Shown here: positions 55,722 through 64,000 of the stretch, one piece after another
Numbering within the stretch: position 1 is the first letter of the stretch
How the letters are laid out: each line of letters starts with the position of its first letter
Assembly (NCBI GenBank): GCA_947499955.1
Contig: CANMQI010000001.1
Span: forward strand, 62,001 to 126,000
Reading direction: 5' to 3'
DNA from: an uncultured Granulosicoccus sp.
GTDB lineage: Bacteria > Pseudomonadota > Gammaproteobacteria > Granulosicoccales > Granulosicoccaceae
Length of the DNA stretch: 64,000 nucleotides
The notes under the pieces: generated by a model
What the model was told of the DNA's origin: nothing
The model's input: only the letters and a program-made list of their open reading frames with translations
Databases searched by the model: none
Made by a program: the position numbers and the translations under genes

Positions 55722-56679
55722 GGTCGTCCTTCTCCACGGCTTCGTAGGCGGCAACGATGCGCTGCACCAGCGGATGCCTGACCACGTCGGTGGCATTGAA
55801 CTCGCAAAAGCCCAGACCATCAACACCCTTGAGCACCTGCTGCACATGCTTGAGGCCTGACAACTGATGCTTGGGTAGATCCACTTGCGAGACATCGCCT
55901 GTCACGATGGCCTTGGAACCGAATCCGATGCGGGTCAGGAACATCTTCATCTGCTCGACCGTCGTATTCTGTGCCTCGTCCATGATGATGCAGGAGTGGT
56001 TCAGCGTACGACCACGCATATAAGCCAATGGTGCAATCTCGATGATGTTGCGCTCTACCAGCTTGCCGACGCGTTCGATGCCCATGAACTCGTACAGCGC
56101 ATCGTAGATCGGGCGCAGGTAGGGATCGACCTTCTGCATCATGTCGCCGGGCAGAAAGCCCAGTCTTTCACCCGCCTCCACTGCCGGTCGCACCAGCACC
56201 AGACGTTGCACCTGATCGGATTCGAGCGCTTCCACCGCACAGGCAACGGCCAGGAAAGTCTTGCCGGTACCGGCAGGCCCGATGCCGAAAGTCAGATCGC
56301 GCTCCTTGATGCTCTGGACGTAGTCGATCTGACGCGGTCCGCGACACTGGATGGTGGAACGCCGAGTCTTGATGATGGTGTTGTTACGCGGCGCGGCGGA
56401 TTCCTCCTTCATGGACTCCAGTCCGGATTCCTGCAGAGAGAGGTGCACCTCTTCCGGCGCCAGCGATTCGTTTTCAGTCATGTCGTAGAGATGATCGATT
56501 AGCGCTCTTGCGCTGTCTGCGGAAGTGGAATCGCCTTCGACCGAAAACTGGTCGCCGCGATTACTGATCGAGACATTGAGTCTGTTCTCGATCTGTTTCA
56601 AGTGTTCATCGAACTGCCCGCACAGGCGCGCAAGTCGCTCGTTATCGGGCGGTTCAACGCGAAACTCTAGTTTTGACAT
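55714..56679 (-). CDS. PhoH-like ATPase (PhoL/YbeZ)
   Basis: A 321-residue protein with an N-terminal KH-like region (residues about 5-75) and a PhoH ATPase domain. The domain has Walker [31 protein letters not shown], Walker [11 protein letters not shown] and [10 protein letters not shown]. YbeZ partners YbeY in ribosome maturation and may act as an RNA helicase. The start overlaps the miaB end by 13 bases and the stop overlaps ybeY by 8, so the whole unit is tightly coupled. Confidence 0.94.
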   Translation of the reverse strand: MSKLEFRVEPPDNERLARLCGQFDEHLKQIENRLNVSISNRGDQFSVEGDSTSADSARALIDHLYDMTENESLAPEEVHLSLQESGLESMKEESAAPRNNTIIKTRRSTIQCRGPRQIDYVQSIKERDLTFGIGPAGTGKTFLAVACAVEALESDQVQRLVLVRPAVEAGERLGFLPGDMMQKVDPYLRPIYDALYEFMGIERVGKLVERNIIEIAPLAYMRGRTLNHSCIIMDEAQNTTVEQMKMFLTRIGFGSKAIVTGDVSQVDLPKHQLSGLKHVQQVLKGVDGLGFCEFNATDVVRHPLVQRIVAAYEAVEKDDHA

Positions 56680-58025
56680 GCAGCAATCGCAGGCTCGGCC
56701 ACTTCAAGAAATTCACCACGCAGAGAATTGGGCAGCGCCTCGGTGATGCGAACATCCACGAACTTGCCGATCAGTGCGGCATCTCCAGCAAAATTCACCA
56801 CCCGGTTGTTCTCGGTGCGGCCACTGATTTCGCGTGGGTCCTTGCGGGCCGGACGATCCACCAGCACTCGCTGGACGCTACCGACCATGCTCTGACTGAT
56901 GGCTGCCGCCTGAGCGATGATCAGAGCCTGCAGGCGTGCCAGACGCTCCTTCTTGACAGCCATGGGCGTATCGTCCTCCAGTGAGGCCGCCGGTGTACCT
57001 GGCCTGGCGCTGTAGATGAAGCTGTAGGAGTGATCGAAACCGATGGTTTCAATCAGCTTCATGGTGTCCTCGAAATCCTTCTCGGTCTCACCGGGAAAAC
57101 CGACGATGAAATCGGAAGACAGGGTCAGATCGGGCCGCGCCAGCATCAACTTGCGAATTCTGGATTTATATTCGATAGCCGTATGACCGCGCTTCATCGC
57201 CGCCAGAATGCGGTCGGACCCACTTTGAACGGGCAGGTGCAGAAAACTGACCAGCTCGGGTACGGTGGCGTATGCCTCGATCAGAGAGTCGCTGAACTCC
57301 ACAGGATGCGAGGTCGTGAAGCGAATGCGCTCGACACCGTCGACCGCAGCAACATAGCGGATCAGCAAGGCCAGGTCGGCCGTGCCACCTTCGTGCATGG
57401 GACCGCGGTAGGCGTTGACGTTCTGCCCCAGCAGGTGGATCTCGCGCACACCCTGCTCCGCCAGCGACATGACCTCATCAATGACATCGTCCAGCGGTCG
57501 GCTGATTTCCTCACCCCGGGTATAAGGCACCACACAGAAACTGCAATACTTGCTGCAGCCTTCGATGATGGAAACAAAGGCGGTCGGGCCATCGGCCTTG
57601 GGTTCGGGCAGGCAATCGAATTTCTCGATTTCCGGGAAACTGATGTCCACCACGGAGTGCCTGTCGGTGCGGCTCTGCTCCAGCAGTTCCGGCAAGCGAT
57701 GCAGGGTCTGCGGACCGAATACCACATCGACATAGGGTGCTCGCTGATTGATGGCCTCGCCTTCCTGACTGGCCACACAACCGCCCACACCGATCACCAC
57801 ACCTTCGCGCGCCTCCTTCAAGGGGCGCCAGCGCCCCAGCTCGGAGAAGACCTTTTCCTGCGCCTTCTCGCGAATGGAACAGGTGTTGAGCAACAGAATG
57901 TCGGCCTCGGCCGGATCAGAAGTTGCCTCAACCGGCCCATCCTGAGCCAGCACATCGAGCATCTTCGCCGAGTCGTATTCGTTCATCTGACAGCCGTGTG
58001 TCTTGATGAATACCTTTCGAGTCAT
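56667..58025 (-). CDS. miaB: tRNA-2-methylthio-N6-dimethylallyladenosine synthase
   Basis: A 452-residue radical SAM methylthiotransferase that thiomethylates i6A37 in tRNAs. The N-terminal UPF0004 domain starts [14 protein letters not shown] with cluster cysteines there and in [11 protein letters not shown] and GVGGCVAS. The radical SAM motif is [17 protein letters not shown]-terminal TRAM domain follows after [12 protein letters not shown]. First gene of the operon; start at 58025 matches the family although no good ribosome site is seen. Divergent from the cysD frame. Confidence 0.96.
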   Translation of the reverse strand: MTRKVFIKTHGCQMNEYDSAKMLDVLAQDGPVEATSDPAEADILLLNTCSIREKAQEKVFSELGRWRPLKEAREGVVIGVGGCVASQEGEAINQRAPYVDVVFGPQTLHRLPELLEQSRTDRHSVVDISFPEIEKFDCLPEPKADGPTAFVSIIEGCSKYCSFCVVPYTRGEEISRPLDDVIDEVMSLAEQGVREIHLLGQNVNAYRGPMHEGGTADLALLIRYVAAVDGVERIRFTTSHPVEFSDSLIEAYATVPELVSFLHLPVQSGSDRILAAMKRGHTAIEYKSRIRKLMLARPDLTLSSDFIVGFPGETEKDFEDTMKLIETIGFDHSYSFIYSARPGTPAASLEDDTPMAVKKERLARLQALIIAQAAAISQSMVGSVQRVLVDRPARKDPREISGRTENNRVVNFAGDAALIGKFVDVRITEALPNSLRGEFLEVAEPAIAACQN

Positions 58026-58417
58026 GAAATGTACAGAAAACGCCAAAAACGAAAGTATACGCTCCTGTGCCTGTTGTCGTCGGAACGGAATGCCGACGAA
58101 TAACGGAACGGTCACCCGAAGCAGATGAAATAACGGAAATATAACGCTGCGCTGAGTGCGTCATCGCCGTCGACAGACCAGCCGGACGCTCTATCCGGTC
58201 GGGATTCAACTGCCAGCCTGTGCACCGAGTGGCCCTGTCAGACAAACTGCCCGCCTTCACGAAAATGCAAACCAGCTCACGCCGGCCAACTCCCGTGGCC
58301 AGGCGAAGAGAGAACTAACGCTCATGAAACTGTAAAGGTTTTATAAAACACAATTAACGGCATGATGCATGCAAACTACGATTTATTCTTTCAATTAAAC
58401 TTTTATAGTCATAGGTC
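58026..58417. other. 392-base divergent region between miaB and the cys operon
   Basis: No gene is seen. The miaB-proximal half contains the direct repeat listed separately. The cys-proximal 100 bases are strikingly AT-rich, with a GCATGATGCATGC dyad near 58360 and a possible -10 (TATAGT, 58404-58409) only 9 bases before the GTG start at 58418. A CysB site may lie here, but its consensus is too loose to call by eye. Confidence 0.4.
58099..58138. repeat. 10-bp direct repeat, 30-bp period, upstream of miaB
   Basis: AATAACGGAA occurs at 58099-58108 and 58129-58138, exactly 30 bp apart, with a third partial copy (ATAACG) at 58141. The period is near three helical turns, so a tandem protein-binding site is possible. 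Confidence 0.4.
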
Positions 58418-60334
58418 GTGTCAGCCCGGGATCAAAATCGCCAATCCGTGACTACCCTGAACGCCTTGCGGCGCCAGGCGGTGGAACTGCGCCTGGCTGG
58501 TAGCACACTGGCTGAGACCCAGAAATCCATCGGGCTGAGCGTTCCGACCATCATTGCCGCCGTCAAGGCCTACCGACACGGTGGCTGGGAAGCCGTAGAT
58601 GTCGGGCCGCGAGGCCGCCCCAAAGCCAACAGCGCCGTCGCCGAGCTGTCAAAACTGCACCACCAGCTGTTAAGCGCTGCAACTTCAAGGCCGGAAGCAG
58701 GCCATCACGCCGCGACCCCCTGGACCAGCGAACGCGTCGGTCAATGGCTGGAATCGCAATCACTCAAGGTGAGCCGATCAACAGTCCTGAGCTGGCTCAA
58801 CAAGTGGTCCCTGCAACCGGCAAGCCGCTATCGACGACTGATGAACGACAGGCAACACACCAGTTGGCGAGCGGCTCATGAACGCTTTTCACGTCGGTCC
58901 CGGCGCCGTGGCACTCCTGTCCTGTGGGTAGGCAGTCGCAGTCTGGACGAGCAGCGATGCCAGCTGTACGCCCACGACCTTCGAGGTCACGCCTACTGGT
59001 GCCTGACAGAAGGCCCACCCAGAGCGGCTCATTACCTGCATTTTCTGCAGTCATTATGCGCCGCGCTCAGTCAGGAACACCCCGATGGCATCGCCCTGGT
59101 CCTGCCCGGTGAGCATCTGAGCCGGGACAGCCTGCTGTCACCCTGGCTACAGACGAGCGGCACGGAGGTCCTGATCGTGCCGGACCCGACTGACCGCCCG
59201 CTGACCAACTCCGGCGACTCGACAAGAAGCTCGCCAATCGAACGCACACCGGCAGCAGAACCGCCGGGCAGAACAACAGCACAAGAGCGCGCCGACAGAT
59301 CGTCGACCCGCAATACACCACAGACACTCCATTCCACCCCCCTGACTTCACAGGCGACCCCAACCATGACAACACCCAGCGAGCAGCAAGCTGCTGCATC
59401 GCCCGCCCCTTCCGGTGGCAAGGCGAGATCGACCCGCACCCTCACCCACCTGCAAAGACTGGAAGCCGAAAGCATCCACATCATGCGCGAAGTGGTCGCC
59501 GAGGCCGACAACCCGGTCATGCTCTATTCCATCGGCAAGGACAGCGCCGTCATGCTGCACCTGGCGCGCAAGGCCTTCTTCCCGGCAGTACCGCCTTTCC
59601 CACTGCTGCACGTCGACACTGGCTGGAAATTCAAGGCGATGTACGACTTCCGCGACTCCATCGTCAAGGAATACGGCATGGAGCTGCTGACTCATATCAA
59701 CCCCGAAGGTCTGGCGCAGAAGGTCAATCCCTTCACGCACGGCTCCGCCCTGCACACCGACATCATGAAGACTCAGGGCCTGAAACAGGCACTGGATGAG
59801 CATCGTTTCGACATCGCCTTTGGTGGTGCGCGCCGCGACGAGGAAAAGTCTCGCGCCAAGGAGCGCGTATTCTCCTTCCGCAGCGCCCAGCATCGCTGGG
59901 ATGCCAAGAACCAGCGCCCGGAACTGTGGAGCCTGTACAACACACGCAAGAAGTCGGATGAGTCGATTCGTGTATTTCCGATCTCCAACTGGACGGAGCT
60001 GGACATCTGGCAGTACATCCACCGAGAGAACATTCCCATCGTCCCCCTGTACCTGGCGGCAGAACGCCCCGTGGTAAACCGTGACGGCACCCTGATCATG
60101 GTGGACGACGATCGCATGCCGATGCAGCCGGGCGAAGTGCCGGAAATGCGCAATGTGCGGTTTCGCACCCTGGGTTGCTACCCATTGACCGGCGCTGTCG
60201 AATCGAGCGCCACCACACTCGAAGAAATCATTCAGGAGATGCTGCTGACGCGCACCTCCGAACGTCAGGGCCGCATGATCGATCACGATTCAGCCGCCTC
60301 CATGGAAAAGAAAAAGCAAGAGGGCTACTTCTGA
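58418..60334 (+). CDS. cysD: CysD with in-frame IS630-transposase-like N-terminal region
   Basis: One open frame of 638 codons. Residues 317-638 are a complete sulfate adenylyltransferase subunit 2 (CysD): [21 protein letters not shown] start, PP-loop [10 protein letters not shown] (370-379), [42 protein letters not shown]. CysD and the CysN GTPase make APS from sulfate and ATP. Residues 1-262 look like an IS630-type transposase. There is a first helix-turn-helix (12-50) with a GRP motif (65-69), a second winged helix (100-135, [21 protein letters not shown]) and a DDE-fold-like stretch (166-262) in which the expected Asp/Asp/Glu are absent. Residues 263-316 are a Ser/Thr/Pro-rich linker. Start is GTG with a weak site. 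A separate CysD start at 59366 is possible. Confidence 0.8.
   Translation: MSARDQNRQSVTTLNALRRQAVELRLAGSTLAETQKSIGLSVPTIIAAVKAYRHGGWEAVDVGPRGRPKANSAVAELSKLHHQLLSAATSRPEAGHHAATPWTSERVGQWLESQSLKVSRSTVLSWLNKWSLQPASRYRRLMNDRQHTSWRAAHERFSRRSRRRGTPVLWVGSRSLDEQRCQLYAHDLRGHAYWCLTEGPPRAAHYLHFLQSLCAALSQEHPDGIALVLPGEHLSRDSLLSPWLQTSGTEVLIVPDPTDRPLTNSGDSTRSSPIERTPAAEPPGRTTAQERADRSSTRNTPQTLHSTPLTSQATPTMTTPSEQQAAASPAPSGGKARSTRTLTHLQRLEAESIHIMREVVAEADNPVMLYSIGKDSAVMLHLARKAFFPAVPPFPLLHVDTGWKFKAMYDFRDSIVKEYGMELLTHINPEGLAQKVNPFTHGSALHTDIMKTQGLKQALDEHRFDIAFGGARRDEEKSRAKERVFSFRSAQHRWDAKNQRPELWSLYNTRKKSDESIRVFPISNWTELDIWQYIHRENIPIVPLYLAAERPVVNRDGTLIMVDDDRMPMQPGEVPEMRNVRFRTLGCYPLTGAVESSATTLEEIIQEMLLTRTSERQGRMIDHDSAASMEKKKQEGYF
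59366..60334 (+). other. cysD: Alternative stand-alone CysD start within the fused frame
   Basis: ATG at 59366 would give a 322-residue protein close to normal CysD length (about 302). No strong ribosome site precedes it (CAGGCGACCCCAACC). If used, the upstream 316 codons are a separate, unterminated leader or an N-terminal isoform. Confidence 0.5.
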
Positions 60335-62250
60335 TGCAAGCCGAATCTGAAGCGCTGATCGCCAATGACATCAGCGCCTATCTGGAAAAACACGAACACA
60401 AGAGCCTGCTGCGCTTCATCACCTGCGGCAGCGTGGATGACGGCAAGAGTACGCTGATCGGACGCCTGCTGTACGAGTCCAAGACTCTGTTCGAAGATCA
60501 GCTGGAAACGGTGACCAGTGACTCGAAGAAATGGGGCACACAAGGCAAGAACATCGACTTTGCCCTGCTGGTCGATGGTCTCGCAGCCGAACGCGAACAG
60601 GGCATCACCATTGATGTGGCCTACCGCTTCTTCTCGACAGACAGTCGCAAGTTCATCGTGGCCGACACCCCGGGACATGAGCAATACACACGCAACATGG
60701 TCACAGGTGCCTCCACGGCTGATGTGGCAGTCATTCTGTGCGACGCACGCGCCGGACTGCTGACTCAGACTCGTCGACACAGCTATCTGGTATCGCTGCT
60801 GGGCATTCGCAATGTGGTTCTGGCCGTCAACAAGATGGACCTGATGGACTATGACGAGACGGTGTTCAATTCGATTACCGAAGAATACGCCGAGTTTGCA
60901 AAGGCACTGGATATCGAGAACATCACCGCCATCCCCATGTCGGCACTGGCCGGTGACAACATCACCGAACCCAGCAGCAAGATGCCCTGGTATCACGGCA
61001 CCACACTGCTTTCATGGCTCGAAACGGTCAAGATCGACAACGAGATTCGTCAGCAAGGCGACTTTCGCATGCCGGTTCAATGGGTCAACCGCCCATCACT
61101 GGATTTTCGTGGATACGCTGGCACGATCGTCGGTGGTCGCGTATCCCCTGGCGATGCGATCCGCATCCAGCCTTCGGGTCGCATGAGTCAGATTGCCCGT
61201 ATCGTGACCATGGATGGTGATCTGGATGAAGCGGTCAGCGGCCAGTCCGTGACACTGACCCTGGCTGATGAGGTCGATGCCTCACGCGGCGATGTGATCT
61301 CTGCTGCCGACGCACCTGCCAGCATCGCCGATCAGTTCGAGACCACGATTGTCTGGATGCACGACGAGCCTCTGCTGGCCGGTCGCCCTTACCTGCTGAA
61401 AATGGGCACCCGGACCGTCAACGCAACGGTCACGACCATCAAGCATCAAGTCAATGTCAACACCCTGGAAGAGAGCGCAGCCACACAACTGCAACTCAAC
61501 GCCATTGGTGTCTGCAACATCAGCACCGACCAGCCTCTGGCATTCGACCCCTACAAGGTCAACCGCGAGATGGGAAGCTTCATCCTGGTCGATCGGATGA
61601 ACAATACAACCGTGGGCGCAGGCATGCTGCATTTCTCCCTGCGCCGTGCTGACAACATTCACTTGCAGGCCACCGATGTCGACAAGACAGTACGGGCACG
61701 CCTCAAGGGTCAGAAGCCGGCCGTTGTCTGGTTTACCGGTCTGTCCGGCGCTGGCAAGTCCACCGTGGCCAACCTGGTTGAAAAGCAGCTCACCGCCAAG
61801 GGCCATCACACTTACCTGCTCGACGGCGACAACGTTCGTCACGGCCTCAACCGTGATCTGGGCTTTACCGATGCCGATCGTGTCGAGAACATTCGTCGTA
61901 TTGGTGAAGTGGCCGGACTGATGGTGGACTCCGGGCTGATCGTCTTGACAGCCTTCATCTCACCATTCAGGTCCGAGCGCGCGCTGGCACGCTCACTGGT
62001 TGCCGACGGCGAATTCATCGAAGTGCATGTAGACACGCCATTGAAGATTGCCGAAGATCGCGATCCAAAAGGGCTCTACAAGAAGGCTCGCCGTGGCGAA
62101 CTGAGCAACTTCACGGGAATCGACTCACCGTATGAAGCCCCTGAACAGCCGGAAATCATGATCGATACCTCGACCATGAGTGCCGAGCAGGCTGCCGAAC
62201 GCGTCATCGCCGAATTGCGACGTCGTGGTATCTTGAACGCCCCGGAGTAG
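60334..62250 (+). CDS. cysNC: Bifunctional sulfate adenylyltransferase subunit 1/APS kinase (CysNC)
   Basis: A 638-residue fusion. The N-terminal GTPase (CysN) has GSVDDGKST (residues 32-40), the switch block [18 protein letters not shown] and NKMDLMDYD, then two beta-barrel domains. The C-terminal APS kinase (CysC) has GLSGAGKST from residue 469, [17 protein letters not shown] and [13 protein letters not shown]. Together with CysD it converts sulfate to PAPS, used for sulfite reduction or for sulfotransferases. The start overlaps the cysD stop by 1 base (TGATG), so the subunits are coupled. Confidence 0.96.
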   Translation: MQAESEALIANDISAYLEKHEHKSLLRFITCGSVDDGKSTLIGRLLYESKTLFEDQLETVTSDSKKWGTQGKNIDFALLVDGLAAEREQGITIDVAYRFFSTDSRKFIVADTPGHEQYTRNMVTGASTADVAVILCDARAGLLTQTRRHSYLVSLLGIRNVVLAVNKMDLMDYDETVFNSITEEYAEFAKALDIENITAIPMSALAGDNITEPSSKMPWYHGTTLLSWLETVKIDNEIRQQGDFRMPVQWVNRPSLDFRGYAGTIVGGRVSPGDAIRIQPSGRMSQIARIVTMDGDLDEAVSGQSVTLTLADEVDASRGDVISAADAPASIADQFETTIVWMHDEPLLAGRPYLLKMGTRTVNATVTTIKHQVNVNTLEESAATQLQLNAIGVCNISTDQPLAFDPYKVNREMGSFILVDRMNNTTVGAGMLHFSLRRADNIHLQATDVDKTVRARLKGQKPAVVWFTGLSGAGKSTVANLVEKQLTAKGHHTYLLDGDNVRHGLNRDLGFTDADRVENIRRIGEVAGLMVDSGLIVLTAFISPFRSERALARSLVADGEFIEVHVDTPLKIAEDRDPKGLYKKARRGELSNFTGIDSPYEAPEQPEIMIDTSTMSAEQAAERVIAELRRRGILNAPE

Positions 62251-62269
62251 ACGACAAACCAGGAAGCAC

Positions 62270-63196
62270 ATGCGACGACTGATCATCGACACGGATACAG
62301 CATCCGATGACGCTGTAGCCATCATGATGGCAGTCGCCGCCGACCAGGTCCGGGTTGAAGCCCTGACCATCGTGGCAGGTAATGTCACGGTGGCTCAGGG
62401 CAGTCTGAATGCCCGCCATACACTACAGCTCTGTCAGGCAGAAGTACCTGTCTACGAAGGCTGCGACCGGCCCCTGCTGCGAGAACCCAGCACCGCCGAG
62501 TGGTTCCATGGCCAGGACGGCATGAGTGATCAGAACTATCCGGCGCCACAGCTGGGCGCACAGAATCAGCATGCCGTGGATGCGCTGCTGGAACGATTCA
62601 GGGAAGCACCCGGCGAGATCGATCTCGTCACGCTCGGCCCACTCACCAATATTGCAACGGCACTGGCCATCGAACCTGAACTGGCTCATTGGGTCAGGCA
62701 TTGCTACGTCATGGGCGGTGCGGCCGCCACACTGGGCAACGTCACGCCTGCTGCGGAATACAACTTCTGGTGTGACCCTGAAGCCGCTTGCCGAGTCATG
62801 CATTCAGGCATGAATCTGACACTCATCGGCTGGGAGCTGAGTTGTGGCGATGCCACACTCGACGATCAGGAAATACAGAATATCCTGAGCTTCGGCAACG
62901 AGCGAGCGCGGCTGGCCATCGACAGTAACCGTAAAGCATTGCAGGCCGTACGCAACCTGCAAGGACAGGCAGGCCTGGCACTGGCAGACCCTGTGGCCAT
63001 GGTTGTGGCCTTGTATCCGGAAATTGCCACGAAGGCTTCACGACATTTCGTGGACATCGAGACCTCGAGCGAACTCACCAGAGGCATGAGCGTGGTCGAT
63101 GTCAATCACGTGCTGGGGAAAACACCCAATGCAACTGTGTGCTTCGCTATCGACACTGCACGCTGGAAGCAGGAACTGCTTCGCGCCTTACGATAA
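62270..63196 (+). CDS. Inosine-uridine-type nucleoside hydrolase
   Basis: A 308-residue enzyme of the IunH/RihA family. The calcium-binding Asp cluster is in RRLIIDTDTASDDAVAIMMA, with VRVEALTIVAGNV, VTLGPLTNIATAL, YVMGGAAATLGNVTPAAEYNFWCDPEAA, and a late region lacking the exact HDP motif (LADPVAMVVAL instead of xHDPxA). These enzymes cleave N-glycosidic bonds of nucleosides. It starts 19 bases after cysNC with AGGAAG upstream, so it is likely in the cys operon, an unusual neighbour. Confidence 0.88.
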   Translation: MRRLIIDTDTASDDAVAIMMAVAADQVRVEALTIVAGNVTVAQGSLNARHTLQLCQAEVPVYEGCDRPLLREPSTAEWFHGQDGMSDQNYPAPQLGAQNQHAVDALLERFREAPGEIDLVTLGPLTNIATALAIEPELAHWVRHCYVMGGAAATLGNVTPAAEYNFWCDPEAACRVMHSGMNLTLIGWELSCGDATLDDQEIQNILSFGNERARLAIDSNRKALQAVRNLQGQAGLALADPVAMVVALYPEIATKASRHFVDIETSSELTRGMSVVDVNHVLGKTPNATVCFAIDTARWKQELLRALR

Positions 63197-63293
63197 ACAG
63201 CAACAAGCGATCTGACTGACTCTCGCTTGTCTGCTAGCCCTGTCTGACGGGCCGGGACTGGCACCGTGACTCCATCCCTGGACCAATACAAAC

Positions 63294-63318
63294 ATGAGGC
63301 GGCTTGACGCCACCTCAT
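63294..63318 (-). terminator. Terminator-like hairpin after the DUF1127 gene
   Basis: On the minus strand ATGAGGTGGC pairs with GCCGCCTCAT (one G-U), followed by GTTTGTATT, a modest U-rich run. It lies 14 bases past the stop. Best rho-independent terminator candidate in the window. Confidence 0.6.
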
Positions 63319-63331
63319 GCATTGCCGGCAA

Positions 63332-63721
63332 TCACGCTGCGTGCTTGCGTGATTCGAAAACACCTTCAACAGCAGGACGACCGTAACGAACAGCTTCTTC
63401 GATGCCATTACGAGTCACACCCAGTTCAGCCAGTTCACGATCAGAGTAAGAGCTCAGTTCGTTGATGGCTTGCTTGATTTCCTGACGGGCATGTGACGGC
63501 TTCACGGCACTACCATCCACTGACATCGGGGCGGCTACCAGATTGTCTGCATCCACACGCCATGGCCATGCAGCAACGCCGTCGAGCAACAATTCTCTGG
63601 AAAAACCGAAATCAGCCAGTTGGCGATCACTCATGCGCAACAGTTCCTGACGGGCGCGTACCTTGCCGTTGTGAACCGAGGCGGCGACAAATGCTTTCTT
63701 GATATTGCTGAAAATACTCAT
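63332..63721 (-). CDS. Tandem DUF1127 protein
   Basis: A 129-residue protein with two DUF1127-type helical motifs: residues 22-50 (RARQELLRMSDRQLADFGFSR) and 79-113 (IKQAINELSSYSDRELAELG). Typical DUF1127 proteins carry one motif in about 50-70 residues. The motif is linked to RNA binding and to sRNA- or phosphate-related control in some alphaproteobacteria. GGAGAG lies about 7 bases before the ATG. The leader contains a hairpin. Function unknown. Confidence 0.85.
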   Translation of the reverse strand: MSIFSNIKKAFVAASVHNGKVRARQELLRMSDRQLADFGFSRELLLDGVAAWPWRVDADNLVAAPMSVDGSAVKPSHARQEIKQAINELSSYSDRELAELGVTRNGIEEAVRYGRPAVEGVFESRKHAA

Positions 63722-63744
63722 TTACATACTCTCCAAACGTAGAA

Positions 63745-63766
63745 CTGGCAAACCCATGCTTGCCAG
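63745..63766 (-). promoter_or_regulatory. Leader hairpin upstream of the DUF1127 gene
   Basis: CTGGCAA and TTGCCAG form 7 perfect pairs around an 8-base loop, 24-45 bases before the start codon. It may regulate translation or mRNA stability, or be a DNA-binding dyad. Confidence 0.4.
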
Positions 63767-64000
63767 CGGGATTCGATATAGGGGTTACGTGATTCATCAA
63801 TAACCGCTTCTGATGTCTATTATGTCGACATCGAGCATCAATACAACAGCTGAATTTCGGCATTACTTCTGTTGCGTTGCGTCATAAACCGAATAACCGT
63901 TACGCTGGAGAGCGCGTCAAACAAGGGCCTGTAGCACATTTACCGCCTCAATTTAGTGCACATGTACGAAAACCTACGCTATTTTTGCCCTATTGACAAA
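63767..64000. other. Window end, no gene seen
   Basis: This should hold the DUF1127 promoter. No -35/-10 pair is convincing, and no coding frame or RNA gene is visible. Confidence 0.35.

Noticed and set aside
58300..59400. Intact IS630 element at the cysD head
   Set aside because: No terminal inverted repeats or TA duplication were seen, the catalytic acids are missing, and the frame continues into cysD, so this is not a mobile element.
1..64000. tRNA, rRNA, CRISPR array or prophage
   Set aside because: No cloverleaf, rRNA segment, regular spaced repeats or phage structural genes were seen in any intergenic region.

Overview
This window reads as chromosomal DNA of a free-living gammaproteobacterium with fairly high GC. 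The basis is gene order: miaB-phoH-ybeY-corC-lnt, lgt-thyA, an Rsd/AlgQ anti-sigma homologue, gcvT-gcvH-gcvP and a fused cysNC. The many secreted FG-GAP proteins, uptake systems and sugar-acid or amide catabolic genes suggest a marine or algae-associated member of the Chromatiales/Granulosicoccus type. That placement is only an impression, since no search was possible. I see no rRNA, tRNA, CRISPR array, prophage or intact insertion sequence.

Layout. 1-1.7 kb: the 5' part of a BNR-repeat protein translationally coupled to a lysine-rich protein with a YbaY/pilotin-like domain, then a small membrane protein. 2-8 kb (minus strand): a surface acyltransferase (acyltransferase-3 plus SGNH) overlapping folA, an Ap4A phosphorylase-like protein, and a cystine/polar amino acid ABC importer. 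8.2-15.4 kb: a histidine phosphatase, a PNPOx-like stress protein, an MFS permease, a large secreted seven-bladed FG-GAP propeller with fibronectin III domains, and a TerC membrane protein. 15.5-20.2 kb: a Gfo/Idh/MocA dehydrogenase with a mannonate-dehydratase-like enolase, an alpha-methylacyl-CoA racemase and azlCD. 20.5-22.1 kb: a hipBA toxin-antitoxin module behind three near-identical palindromes spaced exactly 49 bp apart.

22.1-34.9 kb is mostly core metabolism: thyA, lgt, an RlmI-type methyltransferase, rsd, ycgN-fbp-rubredoxin, hemL, a sulfotransferase-like protein, OsmC, a Dnr-like Crp/Fnr regulator, a DUF4159 protein, an AEC permease and a cysE-like/VOC pair. 35-45 kb is a coherent catabolic island: a LysR regulator, a complete peptide/opine-type ABC importer with a fused double ATPase, a 3-hydroxyisobutyrate-dehydrogenase-like enzyme, an aldehyde dehydrogenase and an M20 amidohydrolase. 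This is consistent with uptake, amide hydrolysis and oxidation of an unknown N-acyl compound. 45-47.8 kb carries a second seven-repeat FG-GAP protein with a GlyGly-CTERM-like tail, convergent with a small outer-membrane barrel. 48-58 kb holds the glycine cleavage operon and the miaB-lnt operon.

58.4-63.2 kb is the most unusual part. The sulfate activation operon (cysD, cysNC, then a nucleoside hydrolase) opens with a reading frame in which about 260 residues resembling an IS630-type transposase, with helix-turn-helix domains intact and catalytic acids missing, run in frame through a Ser/Thr/Pro-rich linker into CysD. A two-repeat DUF1127 protein closes the window.
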